The position numbers and the translations under genes are program-made. The notes under the pieces are model-generated. The model saw only the letters and a list, made by a program, of their open reading frames with translations. It searched no databases and had not been told where the DNA came from. DNA of 64,000 bases from Falciphora oryzae (taxonomy: Eukaryota > Ascomycota > Sordariomycetes > Magnaporthales > Magnaporthaceae): contig JNVV01000016.1 in assembly GCA_000733355.1 (NCBI GenBank), positions 1 to 64,000 of the forward strand, given 5' to 3'. The first letter of the stretch is position 1. The number at the start of each line of letters is the position of its first letter. Positions 54,072 through 64,000 of the stretch are shown one piece after another.

Positions 54072-55050
54072 GATGGCAGTAGCTTGTGGGGACGTGAGAG
54101 GTTGCTAGCTATGGGAAGCCAGCTGGACGTGCAGAGGAGGAACCAGACCCCTCGTCGGGGCGGCCGCCATATTCCCTTATATCTCTGGCCGCTGCCCTGT
54201 CCAGGTCCCTTGCATTTAGTTAGTTATAAATCGTCCGCCCGGGCGCGTTCAAGGTCCGCCGTAAAGTGGAAGCTATCCAGATGGCGGCATTGCAAGACTG
54301 CGAGGGAACGCTGCTAGGCCCGCGTGGACGCCCAGGCCGGGTAAATTGGTGCGCATCCAGTCGGGTCATTGGGCATAAAATAATTAATAAGGACAGACGA
54401 TAGCGACATGGCCCGGCACTTGAACACCCGAGCTAGATTGATAATCTCGCGGAACCTGGGGTGCATGACACCCCCCCGGCGACGGCTGTTCGGTGTCGTC
54501 AGATCGGGAAACCAGCACCGTCTTTCGTTTTGTGCTCTTCGAGCGATTGATTCCCTTGGTATTGTTACGCTCGTCAAATCAGTGCGATGATCGTGAACAA
54601 TGGACAGAAGACCAGCGCAGTTGAAAACCCCAATGCAGGAGGGAAAGAACACATTTTGCGTTGCCATTTCACAACATCCGTCCCATCTGAACTCCGTGGT
54701 GCTGCCCAAGAGCGCTAACAAGCAAAACAAAAACGTGGAACGCCAGCGACAAAATAAGGTGCGCATATCTAGAAGGTGTTGCGAGGCATATACACACAAG
54801 GATTACCAATAAAACAAGGCTGCACAGCTCACAAAATGCTGCGATATCTCGTCATGACTGGCGGTGGCCGCAAACAAATGGTTAGGGTTGAAGTGGGCAG
54901 GGAAGGCAGGGCAGGACAAACGAAAACGACAATATCAAGGTATTACATAGGCAAGCGTGGACCGCAAACGCTTAGCAGTGCTGCAATCCTCCTGGCGCCA
55001 CATGGCCTGACAGGTGAATGCAAGAATCCCAACGCCATTTACCAAGCATC
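54072..55050. other. Promoter side of AA9 gene and 3' side of the SAK gene
   Basis: No supported coding frame in about 980 bases. A TATA-like element is listed separately. Confidence 0.5.
54175..54181 (-). promoter_or_regulatory. TATA-like box upstream of AA9 gene
   Basis: The minus strand reads TATAAGG about 104 bases before the AA9 start codon, a usual distance for an inducible secreted-enzyme gene. Sequence match only. Confidence 0.4.
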
Positions 55051-57298
55051 TCAGTAGTAGTTGTGCATGTCGGGCCCCGGCGGAGGTGCATAGCCGCCGC
55101 CCTGGCCTCCCATGGCACTGGGAGCTGTCGGTGGCATCCACATGGGAGGAGCCTGCGGGAACTGCGGGTAGTACGCGGGGCCGGGCACCAGCGGCGGCGG
55201 AGGGATCGGGATGGCCGGCAGCTGTTGGTGGTACTGTTGCTGCTGTTGCTGTGGCGGTGCCTGTGACTGCTGCGACTGTTGCTGTTGCTGTTGGCGATTT
55301 TGCTGGTTCTGCCGGTTTCGCTGCTTGCGACTCTGCTGCTGGCCATTAGCGGGCTGGTGCTGCGTCTCGTGCTGCTGCTGGTTCTCATGCGGGTTCGAGC
55401 TTGGAGTCGAGTAGCCGCTGTCCTCGTAAGACATGGCTTGATTGCTATCTCGCTTGCCGACGTCGTCCAGTGAGTGGTAGCCATACTTGCCACCCCGGCC
55501 GCCGCCGCCGCCGCCACGACCGCCGGATCCCCTAAAGCCGCTGTAGCCACCGCCTCCACGGGAGCTGGCGCGGTATCCCCGGTTGGAGTTGTTCCCTCGG
55601 AAGTTGTTACCTCCGCGTCCGCCTCCCCTCGAGAAACCGTTATTTCCGGCCTGGGTGTGGTAATTCCGCCCCCCGCCCTGATGGTGCCCACCACCATTGG
55701 CGCCGCCGCGTGGATGGGAGGGTGCCTCGTCGTCGAACGTGTGCTTCCGTTTGGAGTTCTTGTTCGCAAACATGCTCTCGTACTCGCCCTCGGTCGGGTC
55801 CTCAGACTCTATGCGAAACAGGATCTTCTCGCCGACTGTGGTCTCGAAGCTGAACGCCTTGTCGGGAGGGACGGGTTGCCAGTTGTGTATCTTGCTCGCG
55901 TCGATGGGCCTGGCGCCCTTTCGCAGCGCCAGTACCACGTGGGGCGTCTTGTTGTCGGTGTGGTACTTGGCTGTCGACGGCACTGGGCGCACGGCGGCGG
56001 CCCACACGCTGTTCTCGAAGCAACCCGTGCCCGTCACCTCCCAGCGCGCTTTTGCGCCGAGGCCGCCGACCTTGTCCAGGATACTAGCAGGGCATGGGCG
56101 GGGGCAGATCATGATGTTGTTGGCGTGCACCTTGAGCTCGGGCTCCGAGGAGCGGGGTGGCGGGATCAGTGACAGCAAGCGCTGCGTGTCGGCCGCGTCG
56201 ATGAGGTAGCCCGTGTAGAAGACCGTCTTCTTTATGGCGAGCTTGTCGGCGGCGCGCGGCCGGCTGCCGGAGCCCGAGGGCCCCTTGCCAATCTGCGCGT
56301 TGTGCGCGTTGAGTAGGTGCTGCACCTCGGCCACTTCGACGACCGGGTCCAGGCTCGTGCCCAGCTCAGCGACTTGGACAACCTCGGCGCTGATCGGGGC
56401 AGCACGCGTCGTGGGTGTGCTGGTAGATCCGCCGCCAGCCAGGGCTGCGTTGACGGCGAGATTGTACTCGGTCATGAAGTCGCGGAAGCCCTTGACGTGC
56501 TTGGGGCGATCCTCATAGATGCGAATCTCGTCGGCGAGGCGGTATGTCTCCATGAGATGCCTGAGAAATGCCTGCTTGAAGGCCATGGTGCTGGCGAAGC
56601 GCTCGCCGTCGGGGCCAATGGCGGGTTTGAGGCCCATCATATCGAAGTCGAGACCTTTGCTGGCGACCATGCGGGCGACAAGGTCGCCGAAGCCGTGCTC
56701 GGAGCGGCCCGTCAGCAAGACGCAGAGGGCATCCTTCTGCTGATGGCTGAGGCGCACGAGGTCGACAATGCGCTCGTTCCACCAGCCCTCCCAGGCGCGT
56801 GGCTCCTCCTTGAGCAGGCCCGCGCCTGTCGCGGCTAATATGCGGCTATCGTGCCACCAGCCGCCGTTGGCGAAGCAGTCAGGGTTGGCCAGGAGTCCTA
56901 TCGTCGGGCCGTTCCAGAGCTTGGGATTCGGGGTGGGGGTCTTGAATACTGCGAGGGGGTGGAAGGGAGGAGGTCAGCACGTCTGAAAGCGGCACCGAGG
57001 AGGAGAGTACCTAGAATCGCCCCGAGAGCAACGCACAGGTGTTGTCAAAGTCGTAGACGTGGATGGCCTTGATGGCCTCGACGGGCGGGAGTTGCTTGTT
57101 CTGGACGGACCAGCGGCCGAGGGCGGTGACGGTGTAGCTGCGGGCCTGCGATGGTTGTGATGGGCGGTGCTGCTGCCGTTTCTGGTGGGATGCGAAGGCG
57201 TGCGGGTTGGCCTTTGCAGCGGCGGCAGCAGAGACAGGGCCGGAGCCCGAGCCATAGTGCGCCGACATGGCGGCGACGTGCGGAGGAGGCGGTGCCAT
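55051..57298 (-). CDS. SAK-type HAD-domain RNA-repair-like protein with RGG and Q-rich tail
   Basis: Two exons, 57298-57037 and 56948-55051 (88-bp GT-AG intron), give about 719 residues. The N-terminal HAD domain of the 'Swiss Army Knife RNA repair' type is recognised by HVYDFDNTLFKTPTPNPKLW (the DxDxT nucleophile motif, residues 83-87, split by the intron). It is followed by NGGWWHDSRILAATG, EEPRAWEGWWNERIV and ALCVLLTGRSE. HAD enzymes of this type are predicted phosphatases acting on RNA ends; the fungal role is unproven. The C-terminal third has many RGG/GGG repeats (about residues 400-500), then a poly-Gln/Asn region and a Pro-rich end. This tail is typical of disordered RNA-binding proteins. 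ATGs at 57355, 57298 and 57268 are all in frame; 57298 has the best context. Confidence 0.85.
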
Positions 57299-57972
57299 GG
57301 CCCGGCTTCTAACGACAGAGAGAAGAGAAACCCGGGCGGTCCTAGCAAGCAACATTCATGGGCGGCCACATGCGCGACTGACTGGCTAGACCGACCGCGT
57401 TCTGGGGTTGGGCCCCCTCTCGGTGCTGCCAGGAGGATGCAGGCTGCACTGCGACGGCGACAGGTCTTGGGGATTGATTGATCTCGATGATGGCGGGCAG
57501 TGAAGTCACTGCCGTCATTGCAGGCGTGCATTGGATTTGCACCTTCCTCCTCACACGCCTGCGCCTGAACCGCGACCCGACGTTCGTGTCCCCCAGCTTT
57601 TTTGTGGGGCCGCCATGGCCAAGCGCAGGGCGAACGACTTGAGCCGCATGCACGTGATCGCCAAGCATCAGGGGGGTGCTGCCTGCGTGTCCGTCTGCCT
57701 CTTCCCGTCCCGGCTCCCATGGTCATGATAGATAGAATCCCCGAAGCTCACACCTTCCGATACTACAGAAACGTCACTCGTGGCATTTGTGCGTGTATAG
57801 AGAACAACCTGCAGTCGATGGCCCCGGAGACTGGACGCCGCCAGTCACATGACCCAAAACGCCCCTGAGCCCCTTGCTGGGCATGCAGCTTTTCCAGTCC
57901 TGCCTCCCACTGTAAATCAGACCCAGATGAAAACAAACAAGTGCCAAGGAAAGACGCAAACATGGAAGCAGT
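57299..57972. other. Intergenic between SAK and BUD20 genes
   Basis: SAK promoter side and BUD20 3' region, both genes being on the minus strand. No supported frame. Confidence 0.5.
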
Positions 57973-58476
57973 TCACGCCATTGTCGCGTCTTCGTCCTTC
58001 TTCCGCTGCCCGTTGTCTGGAGGCCCGATGCCAATAGCTGCCTCAGCCTCCCTCTGACTGTAGGGCACCTCCTCAAGCTGCTTGGCTCTGTCGCGACAAA
58101 AGACAAACATATGTCAGTCGCTGGAAACAAATTTGTTATTTGGGTGGCTGCCCGGAAAACTCACCGTCGCTTGTGCGGTTTGCCCTTGCGATGCTCAACC
58201 AAGCTGTGGTCCGTCTCGAACCACTTTGCGCACTCGATGCAGTAATGCCTGCCCAGCCCGGGCAGGTCCTCTGAAGCCTTGGTGCCCTTCCACTGGGCCA
58301 GATGCTTGGGCGACAGCAGGTCCTCTTTGATCTGGTCCAGGTCTCTGGGTTACGGGTGACGCATCAAATCAGCCTCACTGCTCTGTGCACGACGAGGGGT
58401 TGATGGGGATTACCAACCTGGTGCGATGCCTGGTTTTTTGCACACGCTGCGTCGCGATTCCCTTGGCCTTGGGCAT
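57973..58476 (-). CDS. BUD20: 60S ribosome biogenesis zinc-finger protein Bud20
   Basis: Three exons, 58476-58418, 58344-58165 and 58087-57973, with GT-AG introns of 73 and 77 bp, give 117 residues. Bud20 (ZNF593 in animals) is a shuttling factor that binds pre-60S particles and helps their nuclear export. The N-terminus is basic (KTRHRTRDLDQIKEDL). A C2H2 finger of the double-stranded-RNA-binding type follows: C55-X2-C58-X12-H71-X5-H77 in HYCIECAKWFETDHSLVEH. The C-terminus reads KQLEEVPYSQREAEAAIG, as in orthologues. Length and exon phases fit well. The coding exons are too short to show as a long open frame, so the gene is easy to miss. Confidence 0.93.
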
Positions 58477-60057
58477 CTTGGGCAGTCTGTCGGATATCAC
58501 GTTTGACGCAGCAAGTTCCAATATCACTGTCAGGAGGCTGGTCCCGCGGTCCTTGGAGCCGTCCTTGGGCCGACGCAGAAAAATTCAACTGGGTGCAGTT
58601 GTATGCAGCCTCTTTGGGTTAGCGCGGCGTGGAAGCCGACCGCGCCTTGTTATTGGCCGAAAACCCTCCATCTTGCCGTTTTGGCCCACACCCTGCGGGC
58701 CCAGAGACAACCTTGAAGCAGGCGCTCAGGTGCTCGTCACTCTGCATAATGTGTGTTGGAGCGATCTGACGCTGCATATCTATTGAAAATCCCCTTGTGT
58801 TCCACAATGTTTGTGTTGTTTGGACGAGAACACATGGAGTTGGCGTCTTGATGGGCCTGGAGATGTTATTCGGAGTCCCTTTTGCTTGGGTGGGCCCCGA
58901 GTCAAATCTCCGTTCGCGGTTAGCTTAACTCCTCGTAACACCTGCTGAATCCGAGCTGGAGCACTGGGCCGCCGAGGAGTTAAAGTCCCGCAGAGCCACC
59001 CGAGCCGCAACGCGGCTTCCGAATCAGGATGCTGCAGGTCTGCAGGCTGCGGCAAATTTTTCAATTTTGTTTCTTCTCGGTCAAGAGGCAATTTTCTGTC
59101 CAGCAACGGTGCCAAGTTCGACCTTGTGTCTGCTCCAATGGAAGCCAGGCGTGGGAGATGGCAGCTGGTTGAACATGCGGAGAACACTCCAGGGCTGAGG
59201 AAACACCTCGGTTTTCCCCAGGGGGTCCAACGGCCATCGGGCTAGCGGCAAGGCCAGGCTAGCAGCAGCCCTTTGGCCACCGAGGGGCACGGGATGGGAG
59301 CTCTGGGCAGCGTGGAGCTGCGATTCCTGACAGTTTCGGTCCCACGCCCACATGCGGCCAAACGAACGACCTGACCCCACGCCCACAACGTCCAGGGCCG
59401 AATGCGACGAGCTGTAGCATCCACTACGAGCAGGCACATGGCAGCTGCATTTTTTTTCTTTTTTTTTTTTTTCTTTGGAAAACACCAGCTCAAACGAGGC
59501 CAGTGTGACGCATCAATGGCATCAATGGGACAGTCGAGTCAGCCGGGGGGTACTTGGGTTTGGAGCGCCAGAGGGAGTCGCAATTGGGTTGAGAGTAGAG
59601 AAAAAACGACAGCAAAAAAAAAAAAAAAAAAAGTGCACCGAGGTCACAGTCTCGGCATCCGTCCTGCCCTCTTCACTGTGACGTCTCTGCCTGGGGTGCG
59701 CCAGCCAATGGGCGATTCCCGATTATTCCTCCAAAGCCGGCCACCAACCCCCGTCGTCATCGGTTAGCCGAAAAGTCCTCGCCCGTCCGCTCGGTGGAGC
59801 CGACACAGCGTCGCAGCTTCTGCCAGCAATCCACATTCAAATCCAGCCCTTCTCGCCCTCTCGAGTCGAAAACGTTCTTCTCCCGCTGCAACCACCAGCT
59901 GGGGAGACCAATCTGTTATTTTCTTTTTTTCTGTCTCGTCTCTTGGGGTTGGATTCTCGAGAGCGATTTCCTTTCTGGCTTTTGATACCCCAATCCCCTC
60001 TCCCAATTGCTTTCCTCGTTCCCACTAAATCCCTCGAGGCTCTCTTAGAAGCCCACC
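58477..60057. other. 1.6-kb intergenic region with aconitase promoter
   Basis: Divergent promoters for BUD20 (minus) and aconitase (plus). Contains T- and A-homopolymers (59449-59474 and about 59613-59631) and a pyrimidine-rich leader at about 59900-60050 before the aconitase ATG. No supported frame. Confidence 0.5.
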
Positions 60058-62720
60058 ATGCTGGCCTCGCACCGCCAGCTGCTGGGCAAGGCCGCCCGCG
60101 CTCGCGTCGCCTCGTGCGGCCTGAGGCGCATGGCCACTGTCAGCGACCATCCTCTGGACAGGAAGGTGGGTAGAGCTCTCTGCCCGGGCCTTGCGCCTGC
60201 CTCTCCCCCACCATCACCAACCAGCTCGTGTGCTAACAATGCCTCGCTTCGCAACCTCCAGGTCAGGCAGAACCTGCTCGCCCGCGAGGAGAACAACTTC
60301 ATCGACTACAAGAAGATGTCGGAGAACCTCTCCATCGTGCGCAGCCGCCTCAACCGCCCCCTCACCTTCGGCGAGAAGATCCTGTACTCGCACCTCGACG
60401 ACCCCCACGGCCAGGACATCGAGCGCGGCGTCTCGTACCTCAAGCTGCGCCCCGACCGCGTCGCCTGCCAGGACGCCACCGCCCAGATGGCCATCCTGCA
60501 GTTCATGTCGGCCGGCATGGACCGCGTCCAGACCCCGACCACCGTCCACTGCGACCATCTAATCGAGGCCCAGGTCGGCGGCCCCAAGGATCTCGCCAGG
60601 GCTGTCGACATCAACAAGGGTACGCTCAGCCTTGCCCAAGTGTAGCGGTCTACGTGCCATGCTAATAAAAACCAACAACAGAGGTCTACGACTTCCTCCA
60701 GTCCTCCTCGGCCAAGTACAACATCGGCTTCTGGAAGCCCGGCAGCGGTATCATCCACCAGATCATCCTTGAGAACTACGCCTTCCCCGGCCTCCTGATG
60801 ATCGGAACCGACAGCCACACCCCCAACGCTGGTGGTCTGGGTGCTGCCGCCATTGGTGTTGGTGGTGGTGACGCCGTCGATGCCATGGCCGGTCTGCCCT
60901 GGGAGCTCAAGGCCCCCAAGCAGCTCGGTGTCCGTCTGACTGGCGAGCTTAGCGGCTGGGCTACCCCCAAGGACATCATCCTCAAGGTCGCCGGCATCCT
61001 CACTGTCAAGGGCGGCACTGGCTTCATCGTCAACTACTTTGGTCCTGGACTGTGCGTTGCTCACTTCTCCCTTTCCTGAAAACTCGAGCTTGAACTAACT
61101 CGGAATTCCTCCGCAGTGACTCGATCAGCTGCACTGGCCAGGCCACCATCTGCAACATGGGCGCCGAGATTGGTGCCACCACCTCCCTGTTCAGCTTCAA
61201 CAACCGCCAGGCCGACTACCTCAAGGCCACCAAGCGCTCCGAAATTGCCGACTTTGCCCGCTCGTACGAGAAGGAGCTGCGCGAGGACGATGGCGCCGAG
61301 TTCGACCAGCTCATCGAGATCAACCTGTCGGAGCTCGAGCCCGCCATCAACGGCCCCTTCAGTCAGTCCTCCCCTGAATCCGGGAAATAAGCAACCTCTG
61401 TAGAGCTATCTCGCTAACATGATCCCCATACCAACAGCCCCCGATCTGTACACCCCCATCAGCAAGTTCGCCGCCGCCGTCAAGGAGAACGGCTGGCCCG
61501 AGGAGCTCAAGGCTGGTCTGATCGGCTCGTGCACCAACAGCTCGTACGAGGACATGTCCCGCGCCGCCTCCATCGTCGAGGATGCGCTGGCCCACGGCCT
61601 CAAGTCCAAGTCCATCTTCACTGTCACCCCCGGCTCTGAGCAGATCCGCGCCACCATTGAGCGCGACGGCCAGTTGAAGACCTTCGAAGAGTACGGCGGC
61701 ATGGTTCTTGCCAACGCCTGCGGCCCCTGCATTGGTCAGTGGGACCGTACCGACGTCAAGAAGGGCGAGGCCAACAGCATCATCTCAAGCTACAACCGCA
61801 ACTTCACCGGCCGCAACGACGGCAACCCCGCCACCCACTCGTTCGTCGCCTCGCCCGACCTGGTCGTCGCCATGACCGTTGCCGGCAGGCTCAGCTTCAA
61901 CCCCCTGACCGACACCCTCAAGGACAAGGACGGCAAGGAGTTCAAGCTCAAGGCCCCCACGGGCGACAGCCTCCCCCAGCGCGGCTACGACCCCGGCGAG
62001 GACACGTACCAGGCCCCTCCTGTTGACCGCGCCTCGGTTCAGGTCGCCGTTGCCCCCACCTCTGACCGTCTGCAGCTCCTCCAGCCGTTCCAGCCCTGGG
62101 ACGGCAAGGACGCGCTCGACCTGCCCATCCTGATCAAGGCCCAGGGCAAGACCACGACTGACCACATCTCCATGGCCGGCCCCTGGCTCAAGTACCGTGG
62201 CCACTTGGACAACATCTCCAACAACATGCTGATCGGCGCCATCAACGAGGCCAACGGCGAGGCCAACAAGATCAAGAACACCTTCACTGGCGAGTTCGAC
62301 GCCGTGCCTGCCACTGCCCGCGACTACAAAGCCAGGGGCGTCAAGTGGGTCGTCATCGGCGACTGGAACTACGGCGAGGGCTCGTCGCGCGAGCACGCTG
62401 CCCTTGAGCCCCGCCACCTGGGCGGCCTGGCCATCATCACGCGCTCGTTTGCCCGCATCCACGAGACCAACCTGAAGAAGCAGGGCATGCTGCCGCTCAC
62501 CTTCTCGGACCCCGCCGACTACGACAAGATTAAGCCCGACGACAAGGTCGACCTCCTGTGCACCGAGCTCGCCGTCGGCAAGCCCATGACCCTGAGGGTG
62601 CACCCCAAGCACGGCAAGACGTTCGAGATCAAGCTGTCGCACACCTTCAATGAGGGCCAGATCGAGTGGTTCAAGAACGGCAGCGCCCTCAACACCATGG
62701 CCAAGCAGAACGCGAACTAA
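60058..62720 (+). CDS. ACO1: Aconitate hydratase, mitochondrial
   Basis: Five exons, 60058-60165, 60262-60619, 60682-61051, 61117-61361 and 61438-62720, all with GT-AG introns, give 787 residues. It interconverts citrate and isocitrate in the TCA cycle, using a 4Fe-4S cluster. The N-terminal approximately 25 residues are rich in Arg/Ala/Leu ([18 protein letters not shown]), a mitochondrial import signal. Cluster ligands are Cys in [12 protein letters not shown] and two Cys in [13 protein letters not shown]. The swivel-domain active Ser motif is [19 protein letters not shown]. Other landmarks are [14 protein letters not shown] and [12 protein letters not shown]. Length matches the mitochondrial enzyme of fungi. 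The symbol follows the yeast name. Confidence 0.96.
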
Positions 62721-63318
62721 GTTTTGCACGCACGCGGGCGCACAACACACCAATCAGACAAAAGTCGCAACGCCCCACCAGCGTGGAGCGACACCAACGA
62801 AACGAACGACCCGGGGGCGGCCCCTTTACAATACCCAACTTTATGAGGCTTTAGGGCGGGAACACGGTGGGGATGAGCGAGGGCTGCAGTAGGATAGTTA
62901 CCTAACCAGCAAGGCCGAGGTCTGTGAGGCGGAGAGCTTCCAGAACCCGCGCCGAGGAAGTAGGATTATGGGCGGGCTGTGGCGACAAGGCTGTTTGGGG
63001 GTGTTTGTGGGGTTTTATGGCTTGGGAGAAACTCGTTCTCATGGCCTTGTGGCCAGTCGGCCTGGACACTTGCGGCCCTGGCTTTTCTGTATAAAATTCG
63101 CGCTCATCTGCCAAATTTACTTGAGTTTTGACATGACAGTGTTTCCTATTTGTAGGTCGTCCTGCTGAGCCATCGATTCATGGAATCTACCGGCAAGACT
63201 CTCCTCTCCTTATATACATTGTTCATGAGACCATATCCTTCATTTTATGAACTCCAAATTTCCCAGTAGGTTTTTCCTATTTTACCAATTTTTTTTTTTT
63301 TGGTCTACCCTCTACCCT
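62721..63318. other. Convergent 3' region, no gene
   Basis: Lies between the ends of aconitase (plus) and eIF2B epsilon (minus) and should hold both 3' UTRs. A poly-T run is at about 63289-63301. Confidence 0.5.
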
Positions 63319-64000
63319 CTAATCTTCATCGTCATCGCTATCATCGTCATCATCATCATCATCATCCTCTTGCAGCCACTCGACCAGCCGCTGGCACTTT
63401 TCCCTCACGGCCGCCATGCGCTCGCCACCCCCGGGACCAGACGCCGTCGCCGCGGCCGAGCCGCGCCACCAGGCCATGATGCCGTCCTCCTCGAGCACGT
63501 CGAGCGCGTACAGCTGCTGCAGCAAGGCAGAGAGCAGGGCGCCGGCGCGGGCGGGCTCGACTACGCTGCTGCCCGCGGCGGCCTTGTGCAGGGCCAGCGC
63601 GAACGCGGCCTGGTCCTGCTCCGGGTCGGACCCACCGACGCCGACCTCGGACACAAACTTGGCGGTCCCCTTTTTGGCTTTCAGGGCGCGCTCGGCCGCC
63701 TTTGACGGCTCGAGCGGCGCCGACGGCAGCGTCATGAGCTCGACGGCGGTGCGCACCAGGGCCGTTGCGATGGCGCGGCGCACCTGGGCGTCGGACGCGT
63801 CGTTGGCCAGCCTGAGGCCCATAAACTCGAGCTTGGCGCCGTCCAGGTCCTTTGTGTCCTCGGACCGGAGCGCGTCCACGAGGCTGGTGACGGCGTCGCT
63901 GTGGAAGCCCGCCCTGCCTCCGCCTTCGCCGCCGCTGCCGCCCGAGTTGACCGACGAGATGGACATGTGCCTGTCGCGGTGAGGTAAACCTGAGCCCCCA
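63319..64000 (-). CDS. GCD6: eIF2B subunit epsilon, C-terminal part (partial)
   Basis: The minus-strand frame is open from the window edge to the stop at 63319-63321, about 226 residues. eIF2B is the guanine-nucleotide exchange factor for eIF2; epsilon is its catalytic subunit, and its C-terminal W2/HEAT domain touches eIF2. The visible part has helical repeats (DAVTSLVDALRSED, KLEFMGLRLANDASDAQVRRA) and the end block IMAWWRG, then REKCQRLVEWLQE, followed by a long Asp/Glu tail. This is typical of the W2 domain of eIF2B epsilon and relatives such as eIF5. The frame continues upstream of the ATG at 63966 as HRDRH, so that Met is internal and the rest of the gene lies beyond the window. eIF5 is the main alternative. 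Confidence 0.75.
   Translation of the reverse strand, partial: GGSGLPHRDRHMSISSVNSGGSGGEGGGRAGFHSDAVTSLVDALRSEDTKDLDGAKLEFMGLRLANDASDAQVRRAIATALVRTAVELMTLPSAPLEPSKAAERALKAKKGTAKFVSEVGVGGSDPEQDQAAFALALHKAAAGSSVVEPARAGALLSALLQQLYALDVLEEDGIMAWWRGSAAATASGPGGGERMAAVREKCQRLVEWLQEDDDDDDDDDSDDDED

Noticed and set aside
61785..62753. 322-codon minus-strand frame opposite aconitase
   Set aside because: Shadow of the last aconitase exon, with repeated Val/Gly/Leu bias only.
1..64000. CRISPR array, bacterial operon or prophage content
   Set aside because: The tandem repeats found lack spacer structure, and spliced introns and eukaryotic tRNA introns exclude a prokaryotic window.

Overview
This window comes from the nuclear genome of a filamentous ascomycete, most likely a Sordariomycete. 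The evidence is short 53-88 bp spliceosomal introns, GC-rich compact genes, an AA9 lytic polysaccharide monooxygenase, HET-domain genes, Zn2Cys6 regulators, a JEN-type carboxylate permease, and transposon relics whose C-to-T / G-to-A decay looks like repeat-induced point mutation (RIP). Two runs of N (26939-27087 and 52972-53016) are assembly gaps. I could not identify the species.

Left arm (1 to about 8.6 kb): an AT-rich, gene-free block of decayed repeats. It holds a Ty3/gypsy Gag relic running off the left edge, a 48-bp tandem repeat, a well-preserved 561-bp miniature LTR element (141-bp terminal repeats, 5-bp target duplication), a 123-bp tandem duplication, a GC-rich island with a Gly-rich ORF start, an LTR end fragment, and a decayed RecQ-like helicase on the minus strand.

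Middle (8.6 to about 40 kb): GC-rich euchromatin mixing intact genes with wrecks. Intact: an HD-domain hydrolase, a 14-TM MFS exporter, a secreted Kelch-ectodomain membrane protein, a secreted beta-helix protein convergent with a sulfatase, a 929-residue membrane protein of unknown function, a JEN/lactate permease, a DUF3237 protein and a pepsin-like aspartic protease. Three tRNA genes lie here: Arg-ACG, Ile-AAU and intron-bearing Arg-UCU. A solo copia-type LTR with perfect target duplication sits 0.2 kb from tRNA-Ile. Broken: a GMC oxidoreductase, a HET gene, a HET-ankyrin gene and an F-box-like gene.

Decayed metabolic island (about 40.7 to 53 kb): fragments of an amino-acid permease, two FAD-dependent (DAO-type) oxidoreductases, an aldehyde dehydrogenase with a single-base lesion, and two Zn2Cys6 regulators, plus one intact amidase that uses a GC-AG intron. 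Together they look like the remains of an amine/amide catabolic gene set. A third HET relic follows.

Right arm (53.3 to 64 kb): an AA9 LPMO followed by conserved housekeeping genes: a SAK-type HAD RNA-repair-like protein with an RGG/polyQ tail, the 60S biogenesis zinc finger BUD20, mitochondrial aconitase, and the 3' end of eIF2B epsilon, cut by the window edge.

All gene structures were read by eye from frame continuity, splice sites and family motifs. No homology search was run. Apparent single-base lesions could be assembly errors unless several lesions occur in one gene.
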